Assembly: GCA_905250025.1 (NCBI GenBank)
Contig: CAJNOJ010000028.1
Span: 372,001-436,000, forward strand
DNA length: 64,000 nucleotides
Source: Adineta ricciae
Taxonomy: Eukaryota > Rotifera > Eurotatoria > Adinetida > Adinetidae
Direction of reading: 5' to 3'
How positions within the stretch are numbered: the stretch's first letter is position 1; every line of letters starts with the position of its first letter. Below the pieces are notes generated by a model that was not told where the DNA came from, did not search any database, and was given only the letters and a program-made list of their open reading frames with translations. This document shows, in pieces, positions 38,449 through 49,200 of this stretch. The translations under genes and the position numbers were made by a program.

Positions 38449-40629
38449 ATGGGCGCTAATAAATCAAGTAACACAAAAGACGCCAATGAACCATCATTGC
38501 CAGGCCCGACAACGATTCTTGACCGACGTTGTATTAGCATTCTCAAAGCTAAGAATGCTGTTCTTATCTGTTTGAATGTTAATAATAACACTGATGACAA
38601 AAGTAAAAATTGGCAGCAGGTGATTGCAGGATTACAGCGTGTTGTCACTAGCATAATTACACATTCAGATACTGAACAGTGTTTCGAATTTATCAATAGT
38701 GTTAATTATACTAAAGTATGTATCGTCCTTCCAGGATCACTTGGACAACAATTTGTACCTCGTATACACGATTTGTCACAAATAGACTCAATTCTAATCT
38801 ATTCAGAAAATAAACCAGATGACGAACAATGGAGCAAGGGCTTTTCCAAAGTACAAGGAGTCTTTACAGAAGTTCCAACCATCAGTGAAGCTCTCAAACA
38901 AGCAGCTCGTAATTGTGAACAAAATGCCATGCCCGTTAGTCTTTTGGGTTCAAATAAGAATTTCAGTCAATTGGATTTCTCCTTTGTTTACATTCAAATC
39001 GTCAAGGAAATCATTTTCGCAAGAAATTATGACGACAAAGATATGAAAGAATTTATTAGTAATTGCCGTGAACTTTTCGCAGATAATCCAGAGGAAATGA
39101 AACAAATCAAAGAATTCGAGAGCAAATATCGTAGCGAAACACCTATCTGGTGGTATACTAATGATTGTTTTATACGTCCTATGCTTGACCGTGCTTTACG
39201 AATGATGAATGCAGAAATCCTGACACACATAAGCTTCTTCATTGCTGATCTTTATAAACAAATCGAAGAATTGCACAAAGAACAACATCAAGCTCAATCT
39301 ACAACTCTAACAGTTTATTGTGCTCAAGGCTTGTCCAAGGCAGATTTCGAACAAGTGAAAAAAAGTCAACGTGGATTAATGTCCTTCAATAGCTTTCTCC
39401 TGACTAATAAAATTTCCAAACCGTCACTTGATTATGCTCAAAACGTCGGCACGAAGGGAGATACTGTTGGAATTATGTTCGTGATAAAGATTGAACCTTC
39501 TCAATCAAATCCTCCGTTTGCGTCTATCAGCGCCGTAAGTCATTCTCATGCAGAAGATGACATTTTGTTTGCAATGCACTCGACGTTTCGCATCACTGAT
39601 ATTAAACGGTTAACGGCTAATAATCGACTTCAAGAAGTGTATTTGACACCTGTGGGCAACAACGATAAAGATCTCACCGCAGTGAAGAATACTATTCGGC
39701 AAGAAACGTTTCCAGACAAACAAGGGTGGGCGCGATTAGCTGAAGTTTTGGTTAAACTCAATTACCTTGATCAAGCTGAACACATTTATCTCATAGTATT
39801 AAATCAAATAGAGGAAATGAACGAGAAAGCCAACATCTTTCATCAGCTTTGTGCGATTAAAGAGAAACAAGAACGATATGCGGAAGCAGCAACATTCTAT
39901 GAGCAACTAGCAGCTTTCTATCGAGATAACCCTCCGAACGATCAACTCGAACTAGCAAATGTATATTTCTCTCTTGGTGCTACATATTATAAACTGGGTA
40001 ATTCTCTCCAAGCATTGGCAGCTCATAAAGAAGCCGTGACGATTCGCGAAAAATCACTCCCAGCCGAACATCTCGATTTAGCTAAGTCATATGAAATCAT
40101 CAGTTCGATATATACTAGTATGGGTGATTATCAAGCAGCACTTCCGTACCTTGAAAAAGACCTTGCAATTAATCAAAAACTGACACCGTCAAATCATGCC
40201 TACTTCATCAAGTCCTGTATGAATATTGGTATGGTATGTTTTAGCTTGCAAGACTATCCGAAAGCATTGTCTTATTACGAAAAAGTTCTTGAGATTCAGA
40301 CTAAAACACTTCCGGCTAATCATCGTGATTTTGCCAAGACATACAACAACTTGGGCGCTGTGCATAACAGCATGTCCGAGTATCAGAAAGGTCTTGTATG
40401 TCATGAAAAGGCATTGGCAATTCGAGAAAAGACACTCTCATCCAATCATCCTGACTTTGGCACGTCGTACAACAATATTGGTGTGACATATGAAAACATG
40501 GGCGACTACGCTAAAGCGTGTACATTCTTCGAACGTGCTATCCAATTTGGTGAGCGTACATTGCCAGCGGATCATCCCGCTTTGCAAGTGCGCAGAGATA
40601 ATTTAGCTCGAGCCAAAAAGCTATTGTAA
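38449..40629 (+). CDS. ADP-ribosyltransferase-like domain plus TPR protein, catalytic motifs degenerate
   Basis: A single-exon gene of 726 residues. Residues 1-170 form an alpha/beta domain of unknown type seen in related rotifer proteins. Residues about 195-410 match the arginine-specific ART fold by pattern: YCAQGLSKADFEQV, GLMSFNSFLLTN and EDDILFAMHSTFRI. Residues 425-726 carry kinesin-light-chain-type TPRs (for example YNNLGAVHNSMSEYQKGL). Active family members use an R-S-E set. Here the Arg position is Cys291, the STS motif reads LTN (318-320), and the final Glu of ExE is Asp371, so NAD transfer is doubtful. TPRs suggest protein binding. The absence of introns stands out among its neighbours and fits a recent duplicate or retroposed copy. 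The fold assignment is by motif memory, not by search. Confidence 0.82.
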   Translation: MGANKSSNTKDANEPSLPGPTTILDRRCISILKAKNAVLICLNVNNNTDDKSKNWQQVIAGLQRVVTSIITHSDTEQCFEFINSVNYTKVCIVLPGSLGQQFVPRIHDLSQIDSILIYSENKPDDEQWSKGFSKVQGVFTEVPTISEALKQAARNCEQNAMPVSLLGSNKNFSQLDFSFVYIQIVKEIIFARNYDDKDMKEFISNCRELFADNPEEMKQIKEFESKYRSETPIWWYTNDCFIRPMLDRALRMMNAEILTHISFFIADLYKQIEELHKEQHQAQSTTLTVYCAQGLSKADFEQVKKSQRGLMSFNSFLLTNKISKPSLDYAQNVGTKGDTVGIMFVIKIEPSQSNPPFASISAVSHSHAEDDILFAMHSTFRITDIKRLTANNRLQEVYLTPVGNNDKDLTAVKNTIRQETFPDKQGWARLAEVLVKLNYLDQAEHIYLIVLNQIEEMNEKANIFHQLCAIKEKQERYAEAATFYEQLAAFYRDNPPNDQLELANVYFSLGATYYKLGNSLQALAAHKEAVTIREKSLPAEHLDLAKSYEIISSIYTSMGDYQAALPYLEKDLAINQKLTPSNHAYFIKSCMNIGMVCFSLQDYPKALSYYEKVLEIQTKTLPANHRDFAKTYNNLGAVHNSMSEYQKGLVCHEKALAIREKTLSSNHPDFGTSYNNIGVTYENMGDYAKACTFFERAIQFGERTLPADHPALQVRRDNLARAKKLL

Positions 40630-40920
40630 TTTGATGAAATATTTTTAAAGACTAGAAAATAAAATGTTTCACACAATATCATCAACGATTTTTCGAGGAG
40701 ACCTCAACCTATAAGTAGTAGTCCTTTTTATTTCGATGGCTAGTACAGAAAACATGACCACAAATACAACTTATTCATCAATCATTCATACATCCAAACG
40801 ACGATGAATGTCACATTTTCAAATTGGTAATGCATTAGTATCCTCGGTAGCACAAGTACATTTTATTTTTCCATAACGATTACAGAAATTTCAAAACACT
40901 CGAGTCAAAATCTTCATCAT
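40630..40920. other. Short convergent intergenic region
   Basis: About 290 bp between the stops of the ART-TPR gene and the Death-TIR-TIR gene. AATAAA near 40659 may be a poly(A) signal of the plus-strand gene. No coding frame. Confidence 0.5.
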
Positions 40921-42588
40921 TTACATTATCGAACATGCTCGACTTTGTGCAATTACCGGAGCACTTCCCACACGCTTCATCTTCACTTTCTCCTTCTCCT
41001 TCTCTTTACCCTTATCTCTTTCCTCTCGCTTCATACTGGTCATCGGTCGTTGCATTTCAAGAAGATGTCGACGTGGCTGTGCTGTCTCCACTTCAGGTAT
41101 CGCCTGTTTCAGTCGTGCAAGCACCATTTCAAATTCTTTCCCACTCCATCGTTCTCGTCCGTCACCTTCTCGTCGAAAATCAATATACGATCGCTCAGCG
41201 AACACCATCGACATCGGACCAGCCGGCGGCCACGACCCCGTCTCTTCGATCAGCATTGGAACGATCAGCTTTTGCAATGCGTCAGCCAAGGCCATCTCTC
41301 GTCGACAGTTGATCGACTTTGTATATTTGGGCGTGACACACGACAGAATACACTTCGCATGTCGAATGCCAGTGTCGATCTTCTCGAACAACGAATCGCC
41401 GCCACCCATCTGAAAGATGTCTAGCCAACAGCGATAGCCGAGTCTAGTCAGTTTCTTGTACAGGACGATAATATCTTTCTGATAGTCCCACTGATAAGAG
41501 ATCATGATCTGTGGATGAGTGACGACGAGTGGTGTGTCGTCGGCGTTGTCATTCTCATCGCCACCTGTCGTCGTCTTCTTCTTCTTCTTCTCCTCCGCTT
41601 TTGCCTCTTTGTCTTTCTTTTCATCCGGTGTTGTTGTTGTTGTTGTACTATCGGTGGTCACAGTTGGCTGCAGAAAGATGAGATTGTCCACTCGAGGCAC
41701 AAACCAGTTGCGATATTGATCGCTGATCATGTCAGGATCAGGTGCAACATGGTAGCGAATCTGACCAAGTAGTTCAGTGAACTTGTCTGCTGGCCAGTAG
41801 TTTTCGTCGCTAGCTTTACGATCGAAGAAGCGAATGTAGAGATACTCGCTCATGATGGGACCGAGTGCTCCTTCTGGTGGCCATGTTTGTTTTTCCATCT
41901 GAAGAGGAATCAGCGGTTTGCCTGTGCTGATCGTCAGATGAACTTCACGCGAACAGTTGTCTGATTGTGCATACTTCTTGTTCAGGCAGCACACTACCAC
42001 TTTCGCCCCGCGAATGCCTGCATCGATCTTAGCGAATAACTTGTCACCGCCGCCCATCTCGCCCGTGTCCATCCAGCATGCATATCCCGCCTGTTCGAGA
42101 TGTGACTTCAGTCGAGTGACGGCTTTCTGAGATCCCCACTGATAGGAAAGGAACACAGGCGGTAGTCGCTTGATGTCGATGGAGAGATCATCGGGAATGA
42201 GCTGACCAGCCACGCTCATTGCACTGCGAATGATATCTTCGACATCTGATCGACCGATGTCGCCGAGCATCTTCACCAGTCCATAGGTGGCTTCATCTGC
42301 TTTATGTGTCATGTACCATTCGTTGAGTAGTGACATGGATGGATCGAGTTGCATGGCCCAGTGTTTGAGTTCGCTTGCTGAGTAGCCGAAGCGTTTACCG
42401 AGAAGACGCCAATCATTGTCTGCACGAACATTGAGAAGTCGGCAAACTTGATGTCCCCATTCGGACGGTACGTAGCTGAGTGTCTTGGCATCGATGCGTT
42501 CGATTTCTCGGGCGTGCAGGTCAACTTGTTGGTGAAGATCGGTGATTTGTGTGTCGATATGATTGACATGAGCATCGAGATTAGTCAT
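40921..42588 (-). CDS. Death domain protein with two TIR domains
   Basis: One exon of 555 residues. Residues 1-35 form a coiled coil. A Death-like domain spans about 44-125 (WGHQVCRLLNV, LGKRFGYSASELKHWA). TIR1 spans about 145-280 (PPVFLSYQWGSQKAVTRL, GYACWMDTGEMGGGDKLF) and TIR2 about 360-497 (IMISYQWDYQKDIIVL, GYRCWLDIFQMGGGDSLF). A Thr/Lys-rich linker lies between them. Glu215 (CSREV) and Glu431 (CRREM) sit where SARM1 keeps its NADase glutamate. Death plus TIR recalls MyD88, but two TIRs and the retained Glu suggest signalling or NAD cleavage of the SARM1 kind; which one cannot be told. The ATG directly follows a pyrimidine tract ending CTCCTAG, and the upstream gene stops 44 nt away. Confidence 0.88.
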   Translation of the reverse strand: MTNLDAHVNHIDTQITDLHQQVDLHAREIERIDAKTLSYVPSEWGHQVCRLLNVRADNDWRLLGKRFGYSASELKHWAMQLDPSMSLLNEWYMTHKADEATYGLVKMLGDIGRSDVEDIIRSAMSVAGQLIPDDLSIDIKRLPPVFLSYQWGSQKAVTRLKSHLEQAGYACWMDTGEMGGGDKLFAKIDAGIRGAKVVVCCLNKKYAQSDNCSREVHLTISTGKPLIPLQMEKQTWPPEGALGPIMSEYLYIRFFDRKASDENYWPADKFTELLGQIRYHVAPDPDMISDQYRNWFVPRVDNLIFLQPTVTTDSTTTTTTPDEKKDKEAKAEEKKKKKTTTGGDENDNADDTPLVVTHPQIMISYQWDYQKDIIVLYKKLTRLGYRCWLDIFQMGGGDSLFEKIDTGIRHAKCILSCVTPKYTKSINCRREMALADALQKLIVPMLIEETGSWPPAGPMSMVFAERSYIDFRREGDGRERWSGKEFEMVLARLKQAIPEVETAQPRRHLLEMQRPMTSMKREERDKGKEKEKEKVKMKRVGSAPVIAQSRACSIM

Positions 42589-42632
42589 CTAGGAGTGGCA
42601 AAGCAGAAAGAAGAAGATGATAAGTATGGGCA
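42589..42632 (-). promoter_or_regulatory. 44-nt intercistronic spacer with acceptor-like tract
   Basis: Read on the minus strand, the spacer after the TAA at 42633-42635 is pyrimidine-rich (TTCTTCTTTCTGCTTTGCC) and ends CCTAG immediately before the ATG at 42588. This fits a spliced-leader acceptor or the 3' end of an intron. Joining the upstream exon by cis-splicing at the nearby GT sites breaks the frame, except for a donor near 42791 that would drop coding-like sequence. Confidence 0.5.
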
Positions 42633-45600
42633 TTAACACTGTTGATGATGGAGTAAGTGACTGCGAATGCTTTTGATCTCATCTCGAACGGATTGTATGT
42701 GAGAGACTATAGCATCTAATCGATCCTCGATTCCATCCAAGTAGTTGATTATGAAATCATTACCAATAGCAGTAGTAGTAGTCGGACTAACTTGACAGTG
42801 GTGACACAGGGGAGAAGTGTCTATTAGAGAGTGGTCAACGCGCGTAGTCTAGAAAGTTGAAGGAAATATCAATCGGTGGTACACTCAACGTTGAAAGAGT
42901 AGTGATCGACATGAAAACATAGAAGAGACAAATAACTTACGTGTAGCTCTTGACGTTTCACTAGTTTCGTGACCTTGTCTACACTTTTTTCCGTTTGAAC
43001 TACTCTTGCTTCAATTTCTGTCATTTCATCAACTGTTCGATTCAATAGAGCTTGTTGCTCTTCACTCATCTTGTTTCCATCGATCATGTCAATCAGCATT
43101 CGACACATCGAATTACTAGACTCATACAACACAAGATCTTCACGCTTCTTTGCCAAAGCTGCCTTGTATCGACTGCCAATCGCTTGACACGTCTGAAATA
43201 TCTGGGTGCACAGATCAGATGAAAGTGTCTTTGTGTTTTTGATCAAGTCGATCAGCACAGTGAGATTAGTACCAGCTGCTTCTTCACCGTTCAGCACGCT
43301 CGAGGCAATGAGGTACTGGTGTAGACAATTGAACACATTGTATGTTTGCTGTTGGGAAGCTGCTTCGATGAGTTGTTGTCGATGTTTGTCGAAGAGTTCT
43401 GGTTGTGCACTAGCAACCAGTTCAAGTAGTCGATAGATAGAATCTGAAGCATATGGGATATGATGATGAGAAGCGATGGAAGTGAATAAGTAGTCGATCT
43501 GGGCTGGCGTGATGAGCTGCGGGTTGGCTTGGAAGATACTGTTGAGAAGAGAAGCGATGGAAGTGAGATGTTGACCGTTGTTGTCGAAGAGAGCGTGGAT
43601 GAGATCGTCGAGCCGTTGATGAAATGGTTGTGGATTTTTCGGATAGAGAGTCTAAATATATGTGAACAGCTTAGCGATACATATCACTAACTTATCAAAT
43701 CATGTCATTCATGGTTTTCACTTCACGCATTAAGACAAGAGAACTACTTACGATGAGCATCCCTAATAGTATTATTTGTTTATGGTCGATGATTTCTTCT
43801 AGTAATTGCTCACTATGGTTAGCTGCTACGTTCGGATAATTCATCAAAACTGTACTCCAGTATGTACTCCACCATGAATGCATACTTTCTTCATTTTCAC
43901 TGTAGATCATTTCGAATAACCGATCAACACACTTTTCATATGCGCGAGCATCATTTTCATTGCCAAGACATGGTCCGACTGAAAACCATAGAAGCAAAGC
44001 TGTAAGATATTCGATTGTTGCTGATCCATTTTCACGACGTAATGGATACTTCAACGCTGAGAGACAGTACCTTGCCACATCTTCGTGTAAAGTCAGCGGA
44101 ACTGGTTTCAGTTGCTTCATACACTTTGATGTTAAGGTTGTTACCGCCTATTAATCGAAGAAAAACGAGATGAAAATCGATGTAATACATCAGTGAATAG
44201 CTGTCCTACCGATAGAAATGTTTCATAGGCATGATTCACCTCATAGGTGTCTTCATCAAGATCGTCGACACGTTTCTGTAGAACTGCAACTACCTGTCGG
44301 CATGTGTCCGCGCTCACCCGCTTCTCATCAACCAGTTCAGTCATCGATTGACCCATCTCGTAGACATATTCTCTATACCCTTCACCATCAGCCACATTCC
44401 TACCCGAGCACCATTTCAGTACAGCTTCTAGTGCTGGCTCATGTGTTGCTTGTAGTATCGATGTATTCGTCTTTGATCGATCATGCAGTAGCTTGAGAAC
44501 ATCCGCTAAGATCGACAGATCGTTGTTCTCCGTACCACCCGACACCTCGTCATATGCACTGCATGTTTGAAGAAGGTGAGTGAGCTGTTTGTCGAGTTGT
44601 TTCCATGGATAGAACTCACTAATTGCGATCAGACGTTTGACAGAAGAAAGCGCTTCCGCCACTTTCTGATCGGCAATAGCAATAATCAGATCAAAACAGC
44701 TCACTGCCAGTTTTTTGTTCGGCTTCTTCTTGGTCAGTTCGTATACGAATGGCGCGATAAGAAGCTTACAAAACGAGTGTCGACATTCGATATCAGTGAC
44801 TGCTGAACATAAACGAATGAACAGGTTGATAATTTCTTCGTGATTCGTGATCAATGCAAAGTGATGCACGATGACATAGGTGAGAATAGAGTCAGCTTCT
44901 TTGATATTGTTGTGTAGGACGAGCTGTTCGAAGGCTGCATAGATGTGAGAAGAGTTGTTTTTGAACAAGTCCGGTTGTCGCTGTAGTGACTTGGCTAATA
45001 GGTTTACATAGTCGAAAGCAACTGGAGGTGTGACTGCAGTTGATAGGTGTAGTTGTAGATCTCCTGGTGTGGTAAAAACGTCAAATAAAGTTGGGAAAAC
45101 ATATTTTATGGCAGTTATGATATTTGACCAAATTTGGGACTGCTGTGAATGTTGCGCTGCAGATCTGCAATGTGAAAGATTCAGTATTACATGGAGAAAA
45201 CTAACGTGATCTGGTTTGCAACAGTAAATGATATCTCATATAGGTCAAAGTGAGAATGATCCTGAAAACGGTCTCATGTTCAACAGGTACCTTACGAAGT
45301 GATTTGTGGAGAAAACTCACCATGAGGTTGAACCTCTCACTACTGATCAAAGTGTGATATTACCTATAGAAATGCTGATAGGCACTTCGCATATTTGTCA
45401 TAAGTTCTAATTCTGTAAGTTTATTGTTATCACAGACGATTGCTGAAAAAACTCCTTTTGATAATAAATCATCCCATTGACCTTGCACTTTAAGATTAAA
45501 ACCTTCGTCTGCAAAATCAAACTTTTCTAAGGAAAATAAAATTTTCTCAATTAAATCTACGGATTCTTTTTGACGCAAACGTTCACCGAGACGATAACCA

Positions 45601-45938
45601 GAATAAATTTTTTGGATCAATGCCAAATTAATCATTCGGTTCTTGTTCGATATATCTAATAAATGACAAAACATTCGTGTTATCTCTTCTAACGGAGGCA
45701 AAGGATGTTGAAACAGATTTTCAAGAACTGTGTGTATCAAAGTCGCCTTGTCCGTCACATATTCTTCTTGATCTTCAACGACGTAATTGAGAAGCGCACT
45801 CAGACATTTGATTTTGAAAGACGACAAATCACTTTCGGGAATTTGGTTTGCTAGTTTAAATAGTCGGTCAAATATGTCAGGCCATTGAGTGTTCAATTGC
45901 GCGTTATCGTGAGGAAGTTGTCGAATAAACTCATCCAT
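42633..45938 (-). CDS. Helical (ARM/HEAT-like) repeat protein upstream of Death-TIR-TIR
   Basis: A multi-exon gene starting MDEFIRQLPHDNAQLNTQWP at 45938, with exons at about 45368-45938, 44210-45175, 43755-44153, 42941-43655 and 42633-42847. It is almost wholly alpha-helical with repeated LxxLL-type pairs (IYRLLELVASAQPELFDKHR, IASLLNSIFQANPQLI), as in ARM/HEAT solenoids. It faintly resembles the N-terminal solenoid of Melted/VEPH1, without evidence for a PH domain. The end carries coiled-coil segments (IEDRLDAIVSHIQSVRDEIK) similar in style to the coiled coil opening the downstream Death-TIR-TIR protein. It may be a separate partner protein or, with different splicing, the N-terminal half of one large ARM-Death-TIR-TIR protein. 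Confidence 0.75.
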
Positions 45939-46246
45939 ATTTTACGCTTTGCTGTTAACACCTTTTTGAAATTTGTATTTTTATTTTTCGACATCGACAT
46001 TGACAAATAGAAAACACAAACATGCGTACGTTATTCACGGAGAGAAGAAATCGTTGCTATGCTGAATATGGTAACAAAGGACAACAATGTTCTTCTACTA
46101 CATGTAAATAAAAAAATTCGATCATCGATGATTTTCTAACTGCTTGTTTTATTTTCAAATAATATTTTGCATTAATTTTTATGTACAACACGTGTTAAGA
46201 TACATATGCATACCACAGACACAAAAAGGTAAAAAGATATCGAATT
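45939..46246. other. Intergenic region between helical-repeat gene and SMC1
   Basis: About 310 bp, very AT-rich, both flanking genes on the minus strand. No coding frame seen. Confidence 0.5.
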
Positions 46247-49200
46247 TTAATCACAAATCTGTGGAATATTTTCTCGATCATCGAATTGATTTAAATCTAA
46301 TGTGAGACAATGACTTGTAATGCAATCACCGGGCTACAAATACAAACCGGATCGTGTACAGCCTGTCGATATCAATCTCTTACCTCAGGATAAATACCAA
46401 CAAGCGCATCGGCGTGTGAATAGAACTGTTCTTTCAGTGAAATGACAATACATTGAAATTCAGATGTCGATTGATCACGAATAAAATCGGCTACCTTGCC
46501 GATATTGGTATTGTCAAGAGCAGCATCGACTTCGTCAAGTAAAAAGAATGGAGCTGGATTAAAACTAGAAAGATAATTGCGTGCAGTACCGAAAACCTTT
46601 TCCTACGAAACAAACCTTCGTAAAGCAAACAATAGGCAAATAGCTGCAACCGTTTTTTCTCCACCCGATAAATTTTCCATGGCTTGAAAACGTTTGCCGG
46701 GTGCAACACAGTTGTATGTTATACCAGCACGATAGGGTTCTTCAGCATCTTCAGCAGTCAAACAGGCGACAGCAGCTCGCGAACTTGTTAAGGATTTGTA
46801 AATATTGTCGATGCATGCTGATACGTGTTCATACAGTTCATTGAAGCGATCACAACGTTCTTTTTTAACTGCTTCGAAAGCTTGTCTCGCTTGCTTAGCA
46901 GCATTTCGCGCGCGTTCGAATTCGGCATTTGTCAATTCAAACGTTGATTTAACTTCTCGCGAACGTGCGTCGATCGTTGATGTTTGCGGTAAATGCTTTT
47001 GAAGTTGAATTTCAATATCAGACATTTGCTTAATCAATAGTTTTTCTTCCTTGTCAATTTCTTCGTGACTAATTTTCTTCAAATCATCACGTAGACGTTT
47101 GAAATTTAAATCGAATCTGTCCTCTTTGTCATAGATTTGCTTGCTCTCGACTTGGCTTGGTAAGATTCCATCGTTGTTGGACAATGTCGATGAATCAGTC
47201 GTGATTGTTGATTGAGTCATGAGCAATGTCGTGGAAGTGTTACTTTGAGTTTGAGTACTAACAAGACTGGTATCATCAGATGACGATGTTTCAGCAAGTG
47301 ATATGGTAGCCATCGAACCAGCATTACCACGGAATGGTAACGCGATTTCGTTTAACTAAAAGGAAGCGAGTTTGTGTAGATTTTATAAAGAGAATGAAAT
47401 AGTGAAGTGTTTGTTTTGATACCTTAGCCGTGCGAAAGAAATTGTGACGATCTAAACGCAGTTTATCGATATCACTTTCGATTAATTGTAGTCGCTTGCG
47501 TTGTTCATTGTAATCTTTATTCAATACGGTGGCACGTTTCGTATATTCCGATATTTCACGTTCTTGAAATTCGATTTTCTTCTTGTGATCTAATAAACGA
47601 TCTTTGATATCAGTGATTTCCGTTTGAAGATCTTCGATGATCTAGAGAGATATCGCAAATATGTTTTGTACACACGAAGATTATCATCTTGATCGTACTT
47701 TTCGGTATTTTTTCTCATCCTTTTGACTTTTTTGTAAAGCATCTTCTAATGACGTCACTTCGTTGGCAATTTCTTCCACATGACCAGCTGTATCACGCGA
47801 ACGTTCAAATTCGAGCATCGTTTGAATCTTGATGATCTGATTTTCAAATTCTAACCGTTCCTGTGCGCGTTTTTCTGCTGCTTGTAACTCGCGATCTTCA
47901 TAGACACTGAAAACAAACCTTCGAAACCAACCAGAAACGATTTTTATGTGTTCACCTACCGAATATTAGAAACATGAATTTGTTTACAAAACTCAGCGAA
48001 GACTGCATCTTCGATTTTGTTTTTCTCGGCGCGTATTTTTGCTATTCGTTTTTCTCGTTCGTCGATCGATGCTTGTAATGCGTTGATTCTCGGCTAAAAA
48101 ACGTATCGAGCTATTTAGAAGATGTTCACTGATTGTACTCGATATACCTCGTATTCTTGCACTTTTAACTGCAATTCAACGAGATCTTTTTCGATCAGAA
48201 GTCGCTGTCTTTTCTCTGCTGCATCTTTGTCGGTTTTGGAATAACGTAACCGACTTTCTAACTGTTGAAATTGTGCTCTAAAACGTACAAATCCATTGAT
48301 GACTGTTCTCGCTTTTTCGCCAAGCTATATTTTAACTTACCGTAAGTTGGTTAATTCTGCTGCACGGCGTTTCTTTTTCTGTTGTTCTTTGTATTCATCA
48401 AACAATTTATCTTTACGTAACCGTAACGCGTCAAGGTGCTTTTCGTCCCAACGTTTCGCGCGTGTCTTCAATTCACTAAAAATAGAGCCGTAGAATGAAT
48501 AAGACTCAAATTCCATCTGAAAAACCTTGATCCACCAGAAATAACGCCCGATTTACTAAATAGTGTTCCATTTATTGATACAACTTTATTCTTTTGATCT
48601 CCATGTTCGTAGGCAAGTCGACGAGCATCATCATCATTGTCACAAACAAGTGCATTACCACATGCATAGAGTAGTGCTTTATAATACTGCTTATCATACT
48701 TAATAACATCAAGTACCAGTTTAACATTTTTTGGTTCCTGCAGCTCTCTAAATGATTCGAGGAAAAATAAAACAACGCTAAGATTTTCAACTTCATTTTG
48801 CATATAGAACAGACCGAAGTTGTTCATTAACTGGCGTTACTTTGATATAATCGAGCGGTAAGAATGTTTCAGGTTCATATCGATGTTCCTTCATATAACG
48901 TAGACATGATTGGACAGTTGTTTCACGTTCAACAACAATAGCATCCATGTTACGACCGAGTACTTTCGTTATTGCCATTTGAAAACGTTTGTGAGTTGGT
49001 TCACAAAGATCCATCAATCGACCATGCTAGTTTAATGAAAAGCATGATTGTCCTTTATGGTTTGAAAACGGTTACTTACCACACCAGGAAACTGTTTGAG
49101 ATTTTCAATCAATTCGGCGCGTCGCTGTGCACGACTAGTTTCGTTTCGATCAGACTATTGAACGAAATATTCTTTTTTCTCGACCGTATCAGTATGTTTT

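Noticed and set aside
40935..41772. Plus-strand frames opposite the TIR domains
   Set aside because: They lie entirely over a well-supported minus-strand exon and have Ser/Phe-rich composition with no motifs.
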